From contig NZ_RBZV01000008.1 in assembly GCF_003628145.1 (NCBI RefSeq), positions 211,821 through 275,820 on the forward strand: DNA of 64,000 bases, in the 5' to 3' direction. The notes beneath the pieces were generated by a model. The model saw only the letters and a program-made list of their open reading frames with translations, was not told the origin of the DNA and searched no databases. Source of the DNA: Trinickia fusca (lineage in GTDB: Bacteria; Pseudomonadota; Gammaproteobacteria; Burkholderiales; Burkholderiaceae). How positions within the stretch are numbered: the first letter of the stretch is position 1; each line of letters opens with the position of its first letter. Below, piece by piece: positions 17,369 through 27,500 of the stretch. The position numbers were made by a program, and so were the translations under genes.

Positions 17369-18463
17369 CTAATTGATCGCCGTCGTCACAGCATTCCAGA
17401 ACGTCGCATCCTCATCGCCCAACGCCCACATCGACACGCCGGCGAGGCCGAGCGTCTTCGCGAGCTGCGCTTTCGAGTAAATGCCTTGTGCCGTTTCGTA
17501 CCAGACCTGATGCGAGCTCGCATCCGGCGCCGTGTAGTTGAAATACGCCGATTGAGTCGTCGCATCCCACTGCGGGCTTGCTCCGGTGGACGCGAGCAGC
17601 GCCGGCATGTCCTTCAGCGCAACCGACGTTCCGGTATTGGCGGTCACGTTCCAGTCATACCCATAGGCGGGCAACCCGAGCAGGATCTTGCTCGACGGAA
17701 TCTGCGTCGCCGCGTATTGCAGCGACGCCTGCATCCAGTCGATGCCGGCGACCGCCCCAGCACCGTGGCCGGGAACATGCTCGTCATAGGTCATCACCTG
17801 AATGAGGTCGGCGCTCTGCCCCAGGGCGGCGTAGTTGAACGGCCACCCCCACGTGTCGCTGGGATCGTCGCTCGACTTGGCCGGCACGCTCAGCACGAGG
17901 CTCGAATGGATCGCGTGCAGCTGTACGGCCAGATCGGCCACGAAGCTCGTATAAGCATCTCGGTCCGCCGGATAAACGCCTTCGAAGTCGATGTTGATGC
18001 CCGTGAGGTTCGCCGTCTTGGCCAGCGCAACGATGTTCTGAATCGTGGTGGCCCGGTTCGTCACCAACGCGCCGTGAGCGATGTCGGGATCGAAGTCGGT
18101 GGCGCCGAAATTCGAAATGCAGGCATACGACGCTTTGCCCGCAGCCTGATCGCCGGCCAGCAAGTTCGACGGCAATGTGCCGTTCAAGCTTCCGTCGGTC
18201 GCTACCTGAATCACGTCCATGGATATGGCCGAGACGGGCGTCGAGGCGCTCGTGGCCGACGTCATCGAATCGCTGGTGCCGGTGAAGTAGCCGAGGATCG
18301 TCTTGGCCGAGGACGTGGCGGGCGTCGAAGCGACGGTATTGGGCGTGGCCGTGGATGTTGACGTGTTCGTCGTCGCCGCTGCACCGCCACCGCTTCCGCC
18401 GCCACCGCATCCGGAAAGAACCAGCGTGATGCCGACTACGCCGATCAGGCTCGCGATTTTCAT
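17369..18463 (-). CDS. GH18-family glycoside hydrolase, lipoprotein
   Basis: The 364-residue protein starts with a lipoprotein signal (lipobox LVLSGC) followed by a Gly/Ser/Thr linker to about residue 52. The GH18 barrel follows: GYFTG strand, LTGINIDFEGVYP at the catalytic strand, QVMTYDEH and LLGLPAYGYDWN, and GVSMWALGDED near the end. In the D-x2-D-x-D-x-E signature only the last D and the E are kept (TGINIDFE), as in some YaaH-like members. It would act on chitin-like or peptidoglycan glycans at the envelope. ATG at 18463 is preceded by GGAG. Confidence 0.88.
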   Translation of the reverse strand: MKIASLIGVVGITLVLSGCGGGGSGGGAAATTNTSTSTATPNTVASTPATSSAKTILGYFTGTSDSMTSATSASTPVSAISMDVIQVATDGSLNGTLPSNLLAGDQAAGKASYACISNFGATDFDPDIAHGALVTNRATTIQNIVALAKTANLTGINIDFEGVYPADRDAYTSFVADLAVQLHAIHSSLVLSVPAKSSDDPSDTWGWPFNYAALGQSADLIQVMTYDEHVPGHGAGAVAGIDWMQASLQYAATQIPSSKILLGLPAYGYDWNVTANTGTSVALKDMPALLASTGASPQWDATTQSAYFNYTAPDASSHQVWYETAQGIYSKAQLAKTLGLAGVSMWALGDEDATFWNAVTTAIN

Positions 18464-18566
18464 AGGACTCCAGAAATTTTGGCGTCCCGCATTGTATCCC
18501 CGGATGATGACAGTTCTCGGATATTGAAGCGCATCGGCAGGATGCGCGGCCCCGCAAGCCATCCCC

Positions 18567-18920
18567 TCACGAAATCAACGGCGAAGGCGGCCAATCGGTG
18601 CACAGTCTCGGCTCGGCGAAGTTGCCGAACGCGATACCAAGGCGATAGACCTGCGCGACGCGCAGCGCCGCATAGGTTGCGCTCGACGCCGCCTCGAAGT
18701 GGAGAAACGGATGCTCGGCCCCGTCGTTGTCGATGAGATAGACGCCGAAGCATTCAGTGCACGCCGGACCGACTTTCTTTCGGCCCACGCCGTGCACGAC
18801 AAGACGCTTGATTTCAGGCAGGAGCTCATGCAAGGTGGCGAGACACGCTTCGATCAACGTGCGCGAACCATTGCCAGATCCAAGGGCATCGAAGGGGAAG
18901 TCAGCGCCGCCGGAAATCAT
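18567..18920 (-). CDS. Hypothetical protein
   Basis: A 117-residue protein I do not recognise. It has a C-x2-C pair (GPACTECFGVYLIDND), a central segment ending HPFLHFEAASSATYAALRVAQVYRL and no signal peptide or membrane segment. AGAGG lies 10 nt before the ATG. It is 103 bp upstream of the GH18 lipoprotein on the same strand and may share its promoter. Codon use is like its neighbours, which favours a real gene. Confidence 0.55.
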   Translation of the reverse strand: MISGGADFPFDALGSGNGSRTLIEACLATLHELLPEIKRLVVHGVGRKKVGPACTECFGVYLIDNDGAEHPFLHFEAASSATYAALRVAQVYRLGIAFGNFAEPRLCTDWPPSPLIS

Positions 18921-19321
18921 GACTCATGGAGCCTCTTTGTCTTCACGGTCGATTGATACAACAACGCCTTCCGCAGCACGGCCGCCAACACACGGCCGCT
19001 TGCCAGGCCCGGATTGAAATGTTGCAAGAATGCAAGACTTATTGAAACGTTTTTAAATTATCTGAGTTTGAGGTCGACTGAAACTACTAAATTTCATAGG
19101 TTTAGTTCGACGCCCGAGTAGGTAACGCCGCATCCGACTTCTCGGGTTTATAAAGAGCTTGCGGCATGCGTTATCATGCCCACGTCCACCGGGGTGGAAA
19201 CGGAGTCGAGCCGAGCTTTGAGCCATCGTGCACCTCAACAATCGCGCCCGCTCGATTTATAAGCAAAATACATAAGCCGATTATTTTAAAAACCGTGAAT
19301 TCAATATCAAACCGAGGCGCC
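18921..19321. other. Intergenic region upstream of queF
   Basis: About 400 bp, AT-rich at 19020-19110 and 19250-19310. It should hold the queF promoter; a TATCAT hexamer at 19173-19178 is a possible -10. I looked for a preQ1 riboswitch (short H-type pseudoknot with an A-rich 3' strand) and could not identify one. Confidence 0.4.
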
Positions 19322-20125
19322 ATGGAGCTTGGCAAGCAATCCAAATACGAGTCCACTTACAACCCGGATAAACTCTTCGCGATTCCCCGCACGATCAAGC
19401 GCGAAGAAATCGGCATCACAGGCGAACTGCCGTTTTTCGGCGTCGACGTCTGGAATCACTACGAGGTGTCGTGGCTGACGCCACGCGGCGTGCCGCGCGT
19501 TGCCATCGCGACGATCGTCGTGCCCTGCACCTCGGCGAACGTGATCGAGTCGAAATCGATGAAGCTGTACTTCAACACGTTCAACAACACGTCGTTCGGT
19601 ACCCAAGCGGAAGTCGAACGCATCGCCGCAAGAGATTTGTCGCACTGTGCGGGCGCGCCCGTGTCCGTCACGCTCGAGCCGCTCGAGGGTGCCGCCGCAC
19701 AGCAGATCGGCGCCCCAGCCGGCTCGTCGATCGACGAGCAGGACATTGCCATCGACAAGTTCAGCGTCGACCGGCAGCTTCTGGCGACGCATGACGAACA
19801 CGTCAGCGAAACGCTCTATTCGAACCTGTTGAAATCGAACTGCCTGGTGACGGGGCAACCCGACTGGGGTACCGTCTCGATCACTTACGAAGGCCGGCGC
19901 ATCGATCGCGCGGCGCTGCTCAAGTACGTCGTCTCGTTCCGCAATCACGAGGAATTCCACGAGCAATGCGTCGAGCGGATCTTCAAAGACATTCAGGATC
20001 AATGCGCGCCGACGCGGCTCACCGTGGCGGCCCGCTATACGCGCCGGGGTGGCATCGACATCAATCCGGTACGCAGCAGCGAGCCTTTGCACGATGCCCC
20101 GAATCAGCGCTTGATCCGACAATAA
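19322..20125 (+). CDS. queF: NADPH-dependent 7-cyano-7-deazaguanine reductase
   Basis: The 267-residue QueF reduces preQ0 to preQ1 with NADPH in queuosine tRNA-modification synthesis. Diagnostic segments are ESKSMKLYFNTFN (76-88), which binds NADPH, and the nucleophile region SNCLVTGQPDWGT with C174 and D181, then RNHEEFHEQCVERI. The length fits the long, tandem T-fold type. The longer upstream reading is not QueF-like, so I start at ATG 19322. It is followed 20 bp on by a queuosine-precursor transporter, a sensible functional pair. Confidence 0.96.
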   Translation: MELGKQSKYESTYNPDKLFAIPRTIKREEIGITGELPFFGVDVWNHYEVSWLTPRGVPRVAIATIVVPCTSANVIESKSMKLYFNTFNNTSFGTQAEVERIAARDLSHCAGAPVSVTLEPLEGAAAQQIGAPAGSSIDEQDIAIDKFSVDRQLLATHDEHVSETLYSNLLKSNCLVTGQPDWGTVSITYEGRRIDRAALLKYVVSFRNHEEFHEQCVERIFKDIQDQCAPTRLTVAARYTRRGGIDINPVRSSEPLHDAPNQRLIRQ

Positions 20126-20145
20126 CTTCGCACCGCACGCCGATC

Positions 20146-21102
20146 ATGGAAAACGCTTCTCACGAAATCGAAGCCGTCATCGAGCCGTCGCTCGAGAACG
20201 ATGAGTTGCAGGTCTTGGTGCGCGTGTGCGATTCCGGCGCCACCTTCAAGATGTCGCCGCGCGAGCTGAACAAGAAGACGTGGCTCGACAAGTTCTCGCG
20301 TGAGGATGTCGCGCATATCGGCTTCCTCAACGCAGCCACTTACACGGATCAGCTCGTCCCGCTTTCGTACTTCCCGACGCGCAAGCATCAACTGACGCCT
20401 GCGGTCCTTCTGCTCGCCCTCATCTACGTCGGCTTTCTGATGCTGTCGAACGTGACGGGCGCACGCGTCATCGAGGTCAAGCTCGCTTGGCTGCCCTTTT
20501 TCGGCGCCGTCAGCTTCGGCATCCCGGCTGCGCTGATCGCGTTTCCGATGACCTACGCGTTCAGCACGATCATCACGGAAGTCTACGGATATCGCGTCAG
20601 CCGCATGGTGATCTGGGGCGGCCTCGCCGTGAACCTGATGTTCATCATCGGCACCTGGCTGCTGTCGCTGCCGCCGGGTTTGCCCAGTTGGGAAGCGCAG
20701 AACCCGACGCTTGCCGCCGCTTATCCGGCACTCGCCCTCGAATTCGCGCGAACGTTCGTCGCCTCGACCGTCGCCTACTTCTGCGGCGAGTTCATCAACA
20801 CCACGTTTCTCGCCAAGCTCAAGATTGCGAGCGCCGGCCGCTATCTCTGGGCACGGGTCGTGTCGAGCACGTTCGTCGCCATCGTGATCGACAGCGTGCT
20901 CTTCTGCATGATTCTGTTTTGGGGCCGGCTGCCGCAACAAGTCGTGCTCACGATGATCGGCATTCAGATCACCGTCAAGCTGATCTACGAACTTGCGCTA
21001 TTGCCGGCCGTCACGACGGTGTCCAGGCGCCTCAAGCACATGGACAAGGTCGACTATTACGACTATCACACGAACTTCAATCCGTTCTCGTTCAAGGATT
21101 GA
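20146..21102 (+). CDS. Queuosine precursor transporter (VUT / YhhQ family)
   Basis: The 318-residue membrane protein has a soluble N-terminus of about 85 residues and then six or so hydrophobic segments. The block FPMTYAFSTIITEVYGYRVSRMVIWGG and the later FCGEFINTTFLAKLKI are typical of the VUT/YhhQ family, which imports preQ0/preQ1-type bases. It directly follows queF, which supports that role. Its 3' end overlaps the converging repressor gene by 11 bp. Its extended N-terminal part is longer than E. coli YhhQ. Confidence 0.9.
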   Translation: MENASHEIEAVIEPSLENDELQVLVRVCDSGATFKMSPRELNKKTWLDKFSREDVAHIGFLNAATYTDQLVPLSYFPTRKHQLTPAVLLLALIYVGFLMLSNVTGARVIEVKLAWLPFFGAVSFGIPAALIAFPMTYAFSTIITEVYGYRVSRMVIWGGLAVNLMFIIGTWLLSLPPGLPSWEAQNPTLAAAYPALALEFARTFVASTVAYFCGEFINTTFLAKLKIASAGRYLWARVVSSTFVAIVIDSVLFCMILFWGRLPQQVVLTMIGIQITVKLIYELALLPAVTTVSRRLKHMDKVDYYDYHTNFNPFSFKD

Positions 21103-21697
21103 TCAGGCGCGACTCGGTCACGACGCCGAGCACCGCCACGCCCTGGCCCAAAGCATTGACCGTCTTCGCCGACGAAGGATCGATGCTTTTGAGCCAGGCG
21201 ACTTCACCATCCTTGATCACGCGAAACAAAGTCGGCTCCCCGCCGTCGCTCACAGCGACGACGACCTGCGCATCGCGAAACGCGCCCCCGGGCTCCACGA
21301 TGACGAGCGAGCCTTCGCGAAACCGCGGCGCCATCGACGGCTTCGTCCGCGCAGCAAACGCGCCCGGCCGGCGGGGCGTATCGACGGTCAGCCATTGCGT
21401 CTTGAAGGCGACGTCGTGATTGCCGCGCGAGAAATCGAGTATCTCGTCCCATCCGAGAATCGGAATCGGGTAGACCCGCTCGCTGTGCAGCAGGTACCCG
21501 ACCGTCGACCCTAGCGCGTCAGCAATCGCCGAGACGGTGCTGATGCGCGGATCCTCCGTCGTGATCGATAGCACGCGGCTCAGCGTCGCGGGCGAGATCC
21601 CCGTCTTACGAGCCAAGTCCGCGTCATTGAGGCCTTGTTGGCGCATCAGCGCCCTGATTCTCTCGACCATCAGGACGACCCGTTGGCTCATGTCCAT
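21092..21697 (-). CDS. XRE-type repressor with degenerate S24/LexA-like domain
   Basis: The 201-residue protein joins an N-terminal helix-turn-helix (GLNDADLARKTGISPATLS, 22-40) to a LexA/CI-like C-terminal domain. The nucleophile serine is present (S121 in KPSMAPRF), but the catalytic lysine expected in the T-V-K-R strand is replaced: the segment reads EPTLFRVIKDG, with F158 at that place. Self-cleavage is therefore unlikely; the domain may serve dimerisation or ligand sensing. It overlaps the transporter gene 3' end. Start 21697 or 21691 are both possible. The target is unknown. Confidence 0.83.
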   Translation of the reverse strand: MDMSQRVVLMVERIRALMRQQGLNDADLARKTGISPATLSRVLSITTEDPRISTVSAIADALGSTVGYLLHSERVYPIPILGWDEILDFSRGNHDVAFKTQWLTVDTPRRPGAFAARTKPSMAPRFREGSLVIVEPGGAFRDAQVVVAVSDGGEPTLFRVIKDGEVAWLKSIDPSSAKTVNALGQGVAVLGVVTESRLINP

Positions 21698-21933
21698 AGT
21701 GCGTTTTCGCCCTTGTCCGTGTGCGGACGTTTATTGTTCCCAGCTGCGATCGCCATTGTAGAGAGGAACGGAGCGGACCACTCGCGCCATGGCCCCAATT
21801 AAGGGAATCGTAAGCAGCGAGACTGTATTTGCACGCCCGCAAATGTGGCATTTTGTTGCATTTAGTGGCATCATGCGCAGCGACCGCGCGGCGGTCCATC
21901 ACCCTATTCGTGTCGCTTGCCCCACACCTAGCC

Positions 21934-24414
21934 ATGACATCCTCCATCCCTTCGCATTCGCGCGTCGTCATCATCGGCGGCGGCATCATCGGTTGCTCTG
22001 TCGCCTACCACCTGGCCAAAGCCGGCTGGACCGACGTGACGCTGCTCGAACAAGGCCAGCTCTCGTGCGGCACCACCTGGCATGCGGCCGGGCTCGTCGG
22101 TCAGCTGCGCTCGCAGGAAAGCATGACGAAGCTGATTCGCTATTCGACGCAGCTCTATGCCGAACTCGAAGCCGACACCGGGCTGGCAACGGGCTGGAAG
22201 CAATGCGGATCGCTCTCCGTCGCGCGCACCAAGGAACGGATGACGCAGCTCGAGCGCACCGCTGCCATGGCGCGCGCGTATGGTGTCGCCTGCGACGTCA
22301 TCACACCCGGGCAGGCCGGCGAGCTCTGGCCGCCCATGCGCACCGACGATCTGCTCGGCGCCGTCTGGCTGCCCGGCGACGGCAAAGCCAATCCGACCGA
22401 CCTCACGCAATCGCTCGCGCGCGGCGCTCGTATGCGTGGCGCGCGCATCGTCGAGAACGTGCGCGTCACCGGCGTCCAGACCGAGCGCACGGATGCGGGT
22501 CGCCGCGCAACGGGTGTCGCCTGGCGCACGAAAGACGGCGGCACAGGGACCATCGGCGCCGACATCGTCGTCAACTGCGGCGGCCAATGGGCCAAGGCGA
22601 TCGGGCGGCTTTGCGGCGTCACCGTCCCCTTGCATTCGGCCGAGCACTACTACATCGTGACGGGCGCCGTCCCCGGCGTGCACCCCGATCTGCCCGTCAT
22701 GCGCGACCCCGACGGCTTCATCTATTTCAAGGAGGAAGTCGGCGGGCTCGTGATGGGCGGCTTCGAGCCCGACGCGAAGCCTTGGGGCATGAACGGCATC
22801 CCCGACGATTTCGAATTCCAACTGCTGCCCGACGACTGGGATCAGTTCGAGATCCTGATGAACAACGCGCTCATCCGCGTGCCCGCGCTCGAAACGGCCG
22901 ACGTGCGGCAGTTCTACAACGGTCCTGAATCGTTCACGCCCGATAACAACTTCATCCTCGGCGAAGCCCCCGAGCTGAAGAACTTCTATGTCGGCGCCGG
23001 CTTCAATTCGATGGGCATCGCGTCGGCCGGTGGTGCCGGCATGGCGCTCGCCGAATGGATCATGGCCGGCGAGCCGACGATGGATCTGTGGCCCGTCGAC
23101 ATCCGCCGCTTCGCGCGCTTCAACGGCAACGACGCTTGGCTCCATGATCGCGTGAAAGAAACGCTCGGGCTGCACTACGCGATGCCCTGGCCGAACCGGG
23201 AGCTCGACACGGCCCGCCCGCTGCGCCGCTCGCCGCTGTACGCCGCGCTGCGCGATCGCAACGCCTGCTTCGGCAGCAAGATGGGCTGGGAACGCCCGAA
23301 CTTCTTCGCGCCGCCCGGCGTCGCGCCGGCGATCGAATATGGCTTCGGCCAGCAAAACTGGCATGCGTGGAGCGCTGCCGAGCATCGCGCCTGCCGCGAA
23401 AGCGTCGCGCTATTCGATCTGACGTCGTTCGCCAAGCTGCTGATCAAAGGCCGTGACGCGCAAGCGGCGCTGCAATACCTCGTCGCCAACGATGTCGACG
23501 TCGAACCCGGCTCGTCCGTCTACACCGGCATGCTCAACGAACGCGGCGGCTACGAGTCGGACGTTACCCTCATGCGCCTGGCCGAGGATCAATACCTGCT
23601 CGTTACCGGATCGGCGCAAGCGACACGCGATCTAGCCTTCATCGAACGGCATTTACCGATCGACAAGCATTGCGTCGCCGTCGATGTCACAGGTCAATAT
23701 GCCGTGCTCGCCGTCATGGGGCCGCGCTCGCGCGAGCTGATGCAGCAGGTTTCGAAATCCGACTTCTCGAACGAGGCATTTCCGTTCGGCGCCTGCAAGG
23801 AGGTCGATATCGGCTATGCGACCGTCACCGCCATGCGGCGCAGCTATGTCGGGGAGCTCGGCTGGGAGCTCTATGTGCCGGTGGAATTCGCGCTTGGCGT
23901 CTACGAGACGCTGCATGCGGCTGGCGCGCCATTCGGGCTCGTCGATGCCGGCTACTATGCGCTCGAATCACTGCGCGTCGAGAAGGCCTATCGCGCTTGG
24001 GGTCGCGAGCTGACACCCGATCGCGATCCGTTCGAAGCCGGCCTCGCGTTCGCCTGCAAGCTCGATAAGGACATCGCGTTTCGCGGGCGCGAAGCGCTGC
24101 TCGCACGGCGCGGCCAGCCTCCGGTAAGGCGCCTCGTTGCGCTGAGCCTCGACGGGCACGCCGACAAGATGCTCTGGGGCGGCGAAGCAATCTTGCGTGA
24201 CGGTGTGCCGGTCGGATCGGTCAGCTCGGCTGCGTTTGGACACACGCTCGGCTGCCCGGTCGCGCTTGGGTATGTCGGCGCGGACGGTGCGCCCGTCGAC
24301 GCAGCCTACTTGATGGGTGGGCGTTATCAGATCGATCTTGCGGGTGAACGGCTCGACGCCACGTTGCATCTGAAGGCGCCGTACGATCCGAGCGGGCAGC
24401 GTCTCAAGGCGTAA
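21934..24414 (+). CDS. Sarcosine/dimethylglycine dehydrogenase family flavoprotein
   Basis: The 826-residue protein has an N-terminal FAD-binding oxidoreductase domain (VVIIGGGIIGCSVAYHLA, 11-28) and a C-terminal GcvT-like folate-binding domain. H50 in GTTWHAAGLVGQLR is the position used for covalent FAD attachment in sarcosine and dimethylglycine dehydrogenases. The C-terminal half has the GcvT motifs around GELGWELYVP and GYYALESLRVEKAYRAWG. It would demethylate N-methylglycine compounds, passing formaldehyde to tetrahydrofolate. No glycine-betaine genes are adjacent. The exact substrate cannot be fixed from sequence. Confidence 0.9.
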   Translation: MTSSIPSHSRVVIIGGGIIGCSVAYHLAKAGWTDVTLLEQGQLSCGTTWHAAGLVGQLRSQESMTKLIRYSTQLYAELEADTGLATGWKQCGSLSVARTKERMTQLERTAAMARAYGVACDVITPGQAGELWPPMRTDDLLGAVWLPGDGKANPTDLTQSLARGARMRGARIVENVRVTGVQTERTDAGRRATGVAWRTKDGGTGTIGADIVVNCGGQWAKAIGRLCGVTVPLHSAEHYYIVTGAVPGVHPDLPVMRDPDGFIYFKEEVGGLVMGGFEPDAKPWGMNGIPDDFEFQLLPDDWDQFEILMNNALIRVPALETADVRQFYNGPESFTPDNNFILGEAPELKNFYVGAGFNSMGIASAGGAGMALAEWIMAGEPTMDLWPVDIRRFARFNGNDAWLHDRVKETLGLHYAMPWPNRELDTARPLRRSPLYAALRDRNACFGSKMGWERPNFFAPPGVAPAIEYGFGQQNWHAWSAAEHRACRESVALFDLTSFAKLLIKGRDAQAALQYLVANDVDVEPGSSVYTGMLNERGGYESDVTLMRLAEDQYLLVTGSAQATRDLAFIERHLPIDKHCVAVDVTGQYAVLAVMGPRSRELMQQVSKSDFSNEAFPFGACKEVDIGYATVTAMRRSYVGELGWELYVPVEFALGVYETLHAAGAPFGLVDAGYYALESLRVEKAYRAWGRELTPDRDPFEAGLAFACKLDKDIAFRGREALLARRGQPPVRRLVALSLDGHADKMLWGGEAILRDGVPVGSVSSAAFGHTLGCPVALGYVGADGAPVDAAYLMGGRYQIDLAGERLDATLHLKAPYDPSGQRLKA

Positions 24415-24429
24415 CCGCAACACATGGGC

Positions 24430-24455
24430 GGGCCGGTTGTGTGCCGCGCCGGCCC
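24430..24455. terminator. Hairpin after the sarcosine/dimethylglycine dehydrogenase gene
   Basis: A perfect GGGCCGG/CCGGCCC stem (24430-24436 with 24449-24455, 12-nt loop) lies 15 bp after the stop. No T-run follows. Confidence 0.45.
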
Positions 24456-24568
24456 TCCGCACCACTATCGCGCTTACGCCGGCGAAGTCACACGATAAGG
24501 CCGCAGCCACTTCATCCACCGATCAACTAGACTATGCTCCCCTGACCCAACAAACATTCGAGCAAGAA

Positions 24569-27500
24569 ATGTCCGACGCCAATACGACAAACGCTGCGCA
24601 AACGCATCGGGGTTCCGCGGGCGGAAGCGCAAGTACGGGGGGCGCGGAGTATTCATCGGCTGTCGCGGCATGGGCCGCCGTCAAGCTGCTCGCCGGCGGT
24701 GGTGCGTCGCTGGATTGGAATTTACCGTCCCATGTATCGATTGCGTCGATCCACTGCGAGAGCGCGACGGAGGTCGACGATCTCGTCTTGAGTCTGGCCG
24801 CCCCGGGCAAGGTCTATATCCAGATCAAGCACGGCCTCGGTTTCGGTTCCGAGTTCAAGAAAGCAGTCGACCAATTGGTCCGCCAATTCCTGCGCCCAGG
24901 GTTTTCGCCACAAAACGATCGTCTGGTGATCCTGACCGACGACTCGGCGAGCGGTTCGATCCGCACCGATCTGAAAACCGTCCTGGAACGCTGTCGTCAT
25001 CTGCCGTCGATTAGCAAGCTATCCGAAGAAGCAGGAAAGAGCGAAGCGACTCGGGAAGCGTGGCATCGACTGTCGACGGCGATCGACGAGCGATGGAAAA
25101 CGGTATCGGGAAGCGTAGGACCGACCGATGCCGAACTGAGAACCTTCCTTTCCTGCACTTATTTGACGGTCTGCGATCCGACGCACGGCCGCGACGCACA
25201 CTACGCAATCGAACTGCTCAAGCGAATCGGCGACGAAGCGCAAGCGGCCATTATCTGGGACCGGCTCAATAGACAGGTCATGACCCATGCCGTCTTGCGC
25301 ACACCTGTCGATAGGCCGCTGCTCTGGTCGAAGTTGGAGGAAGTCGGGCTCTCGGTGTCCGTCAGGCGCATTCCGATGTTGAGACGAGAAGCCTCGCTGT
25401 CAGAGCTATTTCGAGCGATGACCCAAAGCATCGTCGACACCGAGACGCAGGAGGACCGCTACGACGCCAGCCATTACGTTTCCCGCACATCGCTCGATAA
25501 AGCGTTCGCCGCGTTTCTCGCCGGTGATCGAGCGCTGATGATCGTCGTCGGACAATCGGGCAACGGCAAATCGACTTGGTGCATCGCGCAAAGCGCCGGG
25601 CAGCGCGCGATGCCGACGCTGTTGGTGCAAGGGGAGCGTCTTGCAGCGGACGACGCGACATTTGAAGACACGGTATGGCGGTTACTCGATGAGCACGTGA
25701 CCGATCGCGGCGGCCGGCTTCTCGCCAAGCCGGAAATACTCGAATGGATCAGTCATACCCCGCTGCTCGTGATTATCGATGGCCTCGACCGAGCCCCCGA
25801 GCCGGTCATTGCGCGACTTCAACCTTGGCTACAAAGCACGATCGCCTTCTTGCGCAAAGCGAAGGTGAAACTGGTGCTCGGCTCCCGGCCCGAGACGTTT
25901 GCGGGTGCCGCGCACCTGTTCAAATCCCAGCAGTCGCTCGTTTATAAAACCAACGACGAGTCCCCTTACACCGTCCTCGAAGACTTCGACGAGCATGAGG
26001 CAATTCAAGCCGCGAATCTCCGTGGGAAGCCTTGGCTGTCGAAGTACCGGCACCCTAGCCTGATGGCATTTTCGGGTGCCGTCGAAATACAGGACGACGG
26101 CACGACATTGAGCTCGAGCGAGATCATCGAGCAATATCTCGACTACCGGATCGGTGACATTCAGATGCGATCGGGCAGGTTGAGAGAGCTGCTTGACGAC
26201 TTCGTCGACAACATCGCCACCGTATTGGCGGACTCACACACCGGTCAGTTGCCGCGCTCTGTCGTCACCGCTCTTATAGAGAAAGATCCCGCTGCTTTCA
26301 ACGCCTTGAAGCGCGGCAACTTCCTCAGATATGCAGGCGATTGGGTTCGAGTGGAGCCAGATGAAGTGTCGGAACTGCTGGCGGCGCGCAAGATCGACAT
26401 TGCGCAAACCATCGTTGAACTGGCATCCCATTTCGAGCATCCACTCAAGCTGGGCGCATTGCGCAGGGCCATTGTCATGCTTGCGCGACAATCGCCGGAC
26501 AAGGCAATCGAAGCGTTGACGAACGTAATCGGCGTGTTCGAGCAATCGCTGGATCGGTCGGCTCGCCTTTTCGCGGCGTCCGTGTTTATTGAATTCGAGG
26601 ACTGGTCAGGGTTGCACCCCCTCGCGGAACGGCTGCTGGCAGAGTGGAACATTACCAATCTCGTGTTGGGTGTCGATAGATACGACACGTTCCTGCCTAT
26701 TGCGCGCTCCTCGTGTTGGTCGCCTATGGAGAGAGTGAAGCTGCTTTGGCGATTGGCGGGCGGCGAGTACCATTTCGAGTGGCGTCAAAAGGACTGGCCA
26801 CGCATCGCATCCGTCATGTGGATATCTAGCCCAGAGGTAGACTGGGCGGCCGCAATGCTTGAAGCCATTGAGACGGCACCGTCCGATGCGCTTGCATTCC
26901 TTCTCGACTCGTTCGATTCGACTCTGCCGCTTATGGGTGGAGACGAAGCTTGTATCGGCGACCTCGCGCAGGGGCTCTTTTTCCTGTCCAGCGACAGCCT
27001 CCTGACGGAAACGCTTGAACTGTTGTGCAATCGCACGGGACGAAGGTTCGCCACCGTGGAACGCCTTATCGTCGAACGGTCCCCTCAAGAAGCGCTCGAA
27101 TGGATCCGGACCAAAGGACCGAACGCGCTCTCGAATCATCAACTGCTAAGGTTGTTCGAGGCTATACCGCAAAGAACGCCGCTCGACGGCCCTACCACTC
27201 AGTTTTTTCAAGGTCTCGCGAACACGACAAAAAACGCCGCTGTCCAGCTGCAATGCCTGGCCATTCTGTGTGGCAGCGGGGATGAGCACGCTGCTACGCG
27301 CATGCTCGACGAAAACGCGATTACGCCGGCCCATACGGCTCTGCTGCTAAGCTTCGACGGCGACTCGTTCACGCGACTGGTCGGTCGCCTCGTCAAACGT
27401 GTCGTCGATCGCCAGGTTTCCGCGGAATTGCTCCGAGGTCTCGTGCACACTGCCCCGGACGAAGGCCAGGTTGCCCCGATCACCACGGCGCTCTTGACGT

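Noticed and set aside
19080..19321. A preQ1 riboswitch in front of queF
   Set aside because: Expected by pathway, but I could not find the short hairpin with the conserved C-rich loop and A-rich 3' strand.
21928..23385. A 485-codon frame antisense to the sarcosine/dimethylglycine dehydrogenase gene
   Set aside because: No motif, and the sense strand carries complete FAD-binding motifs.
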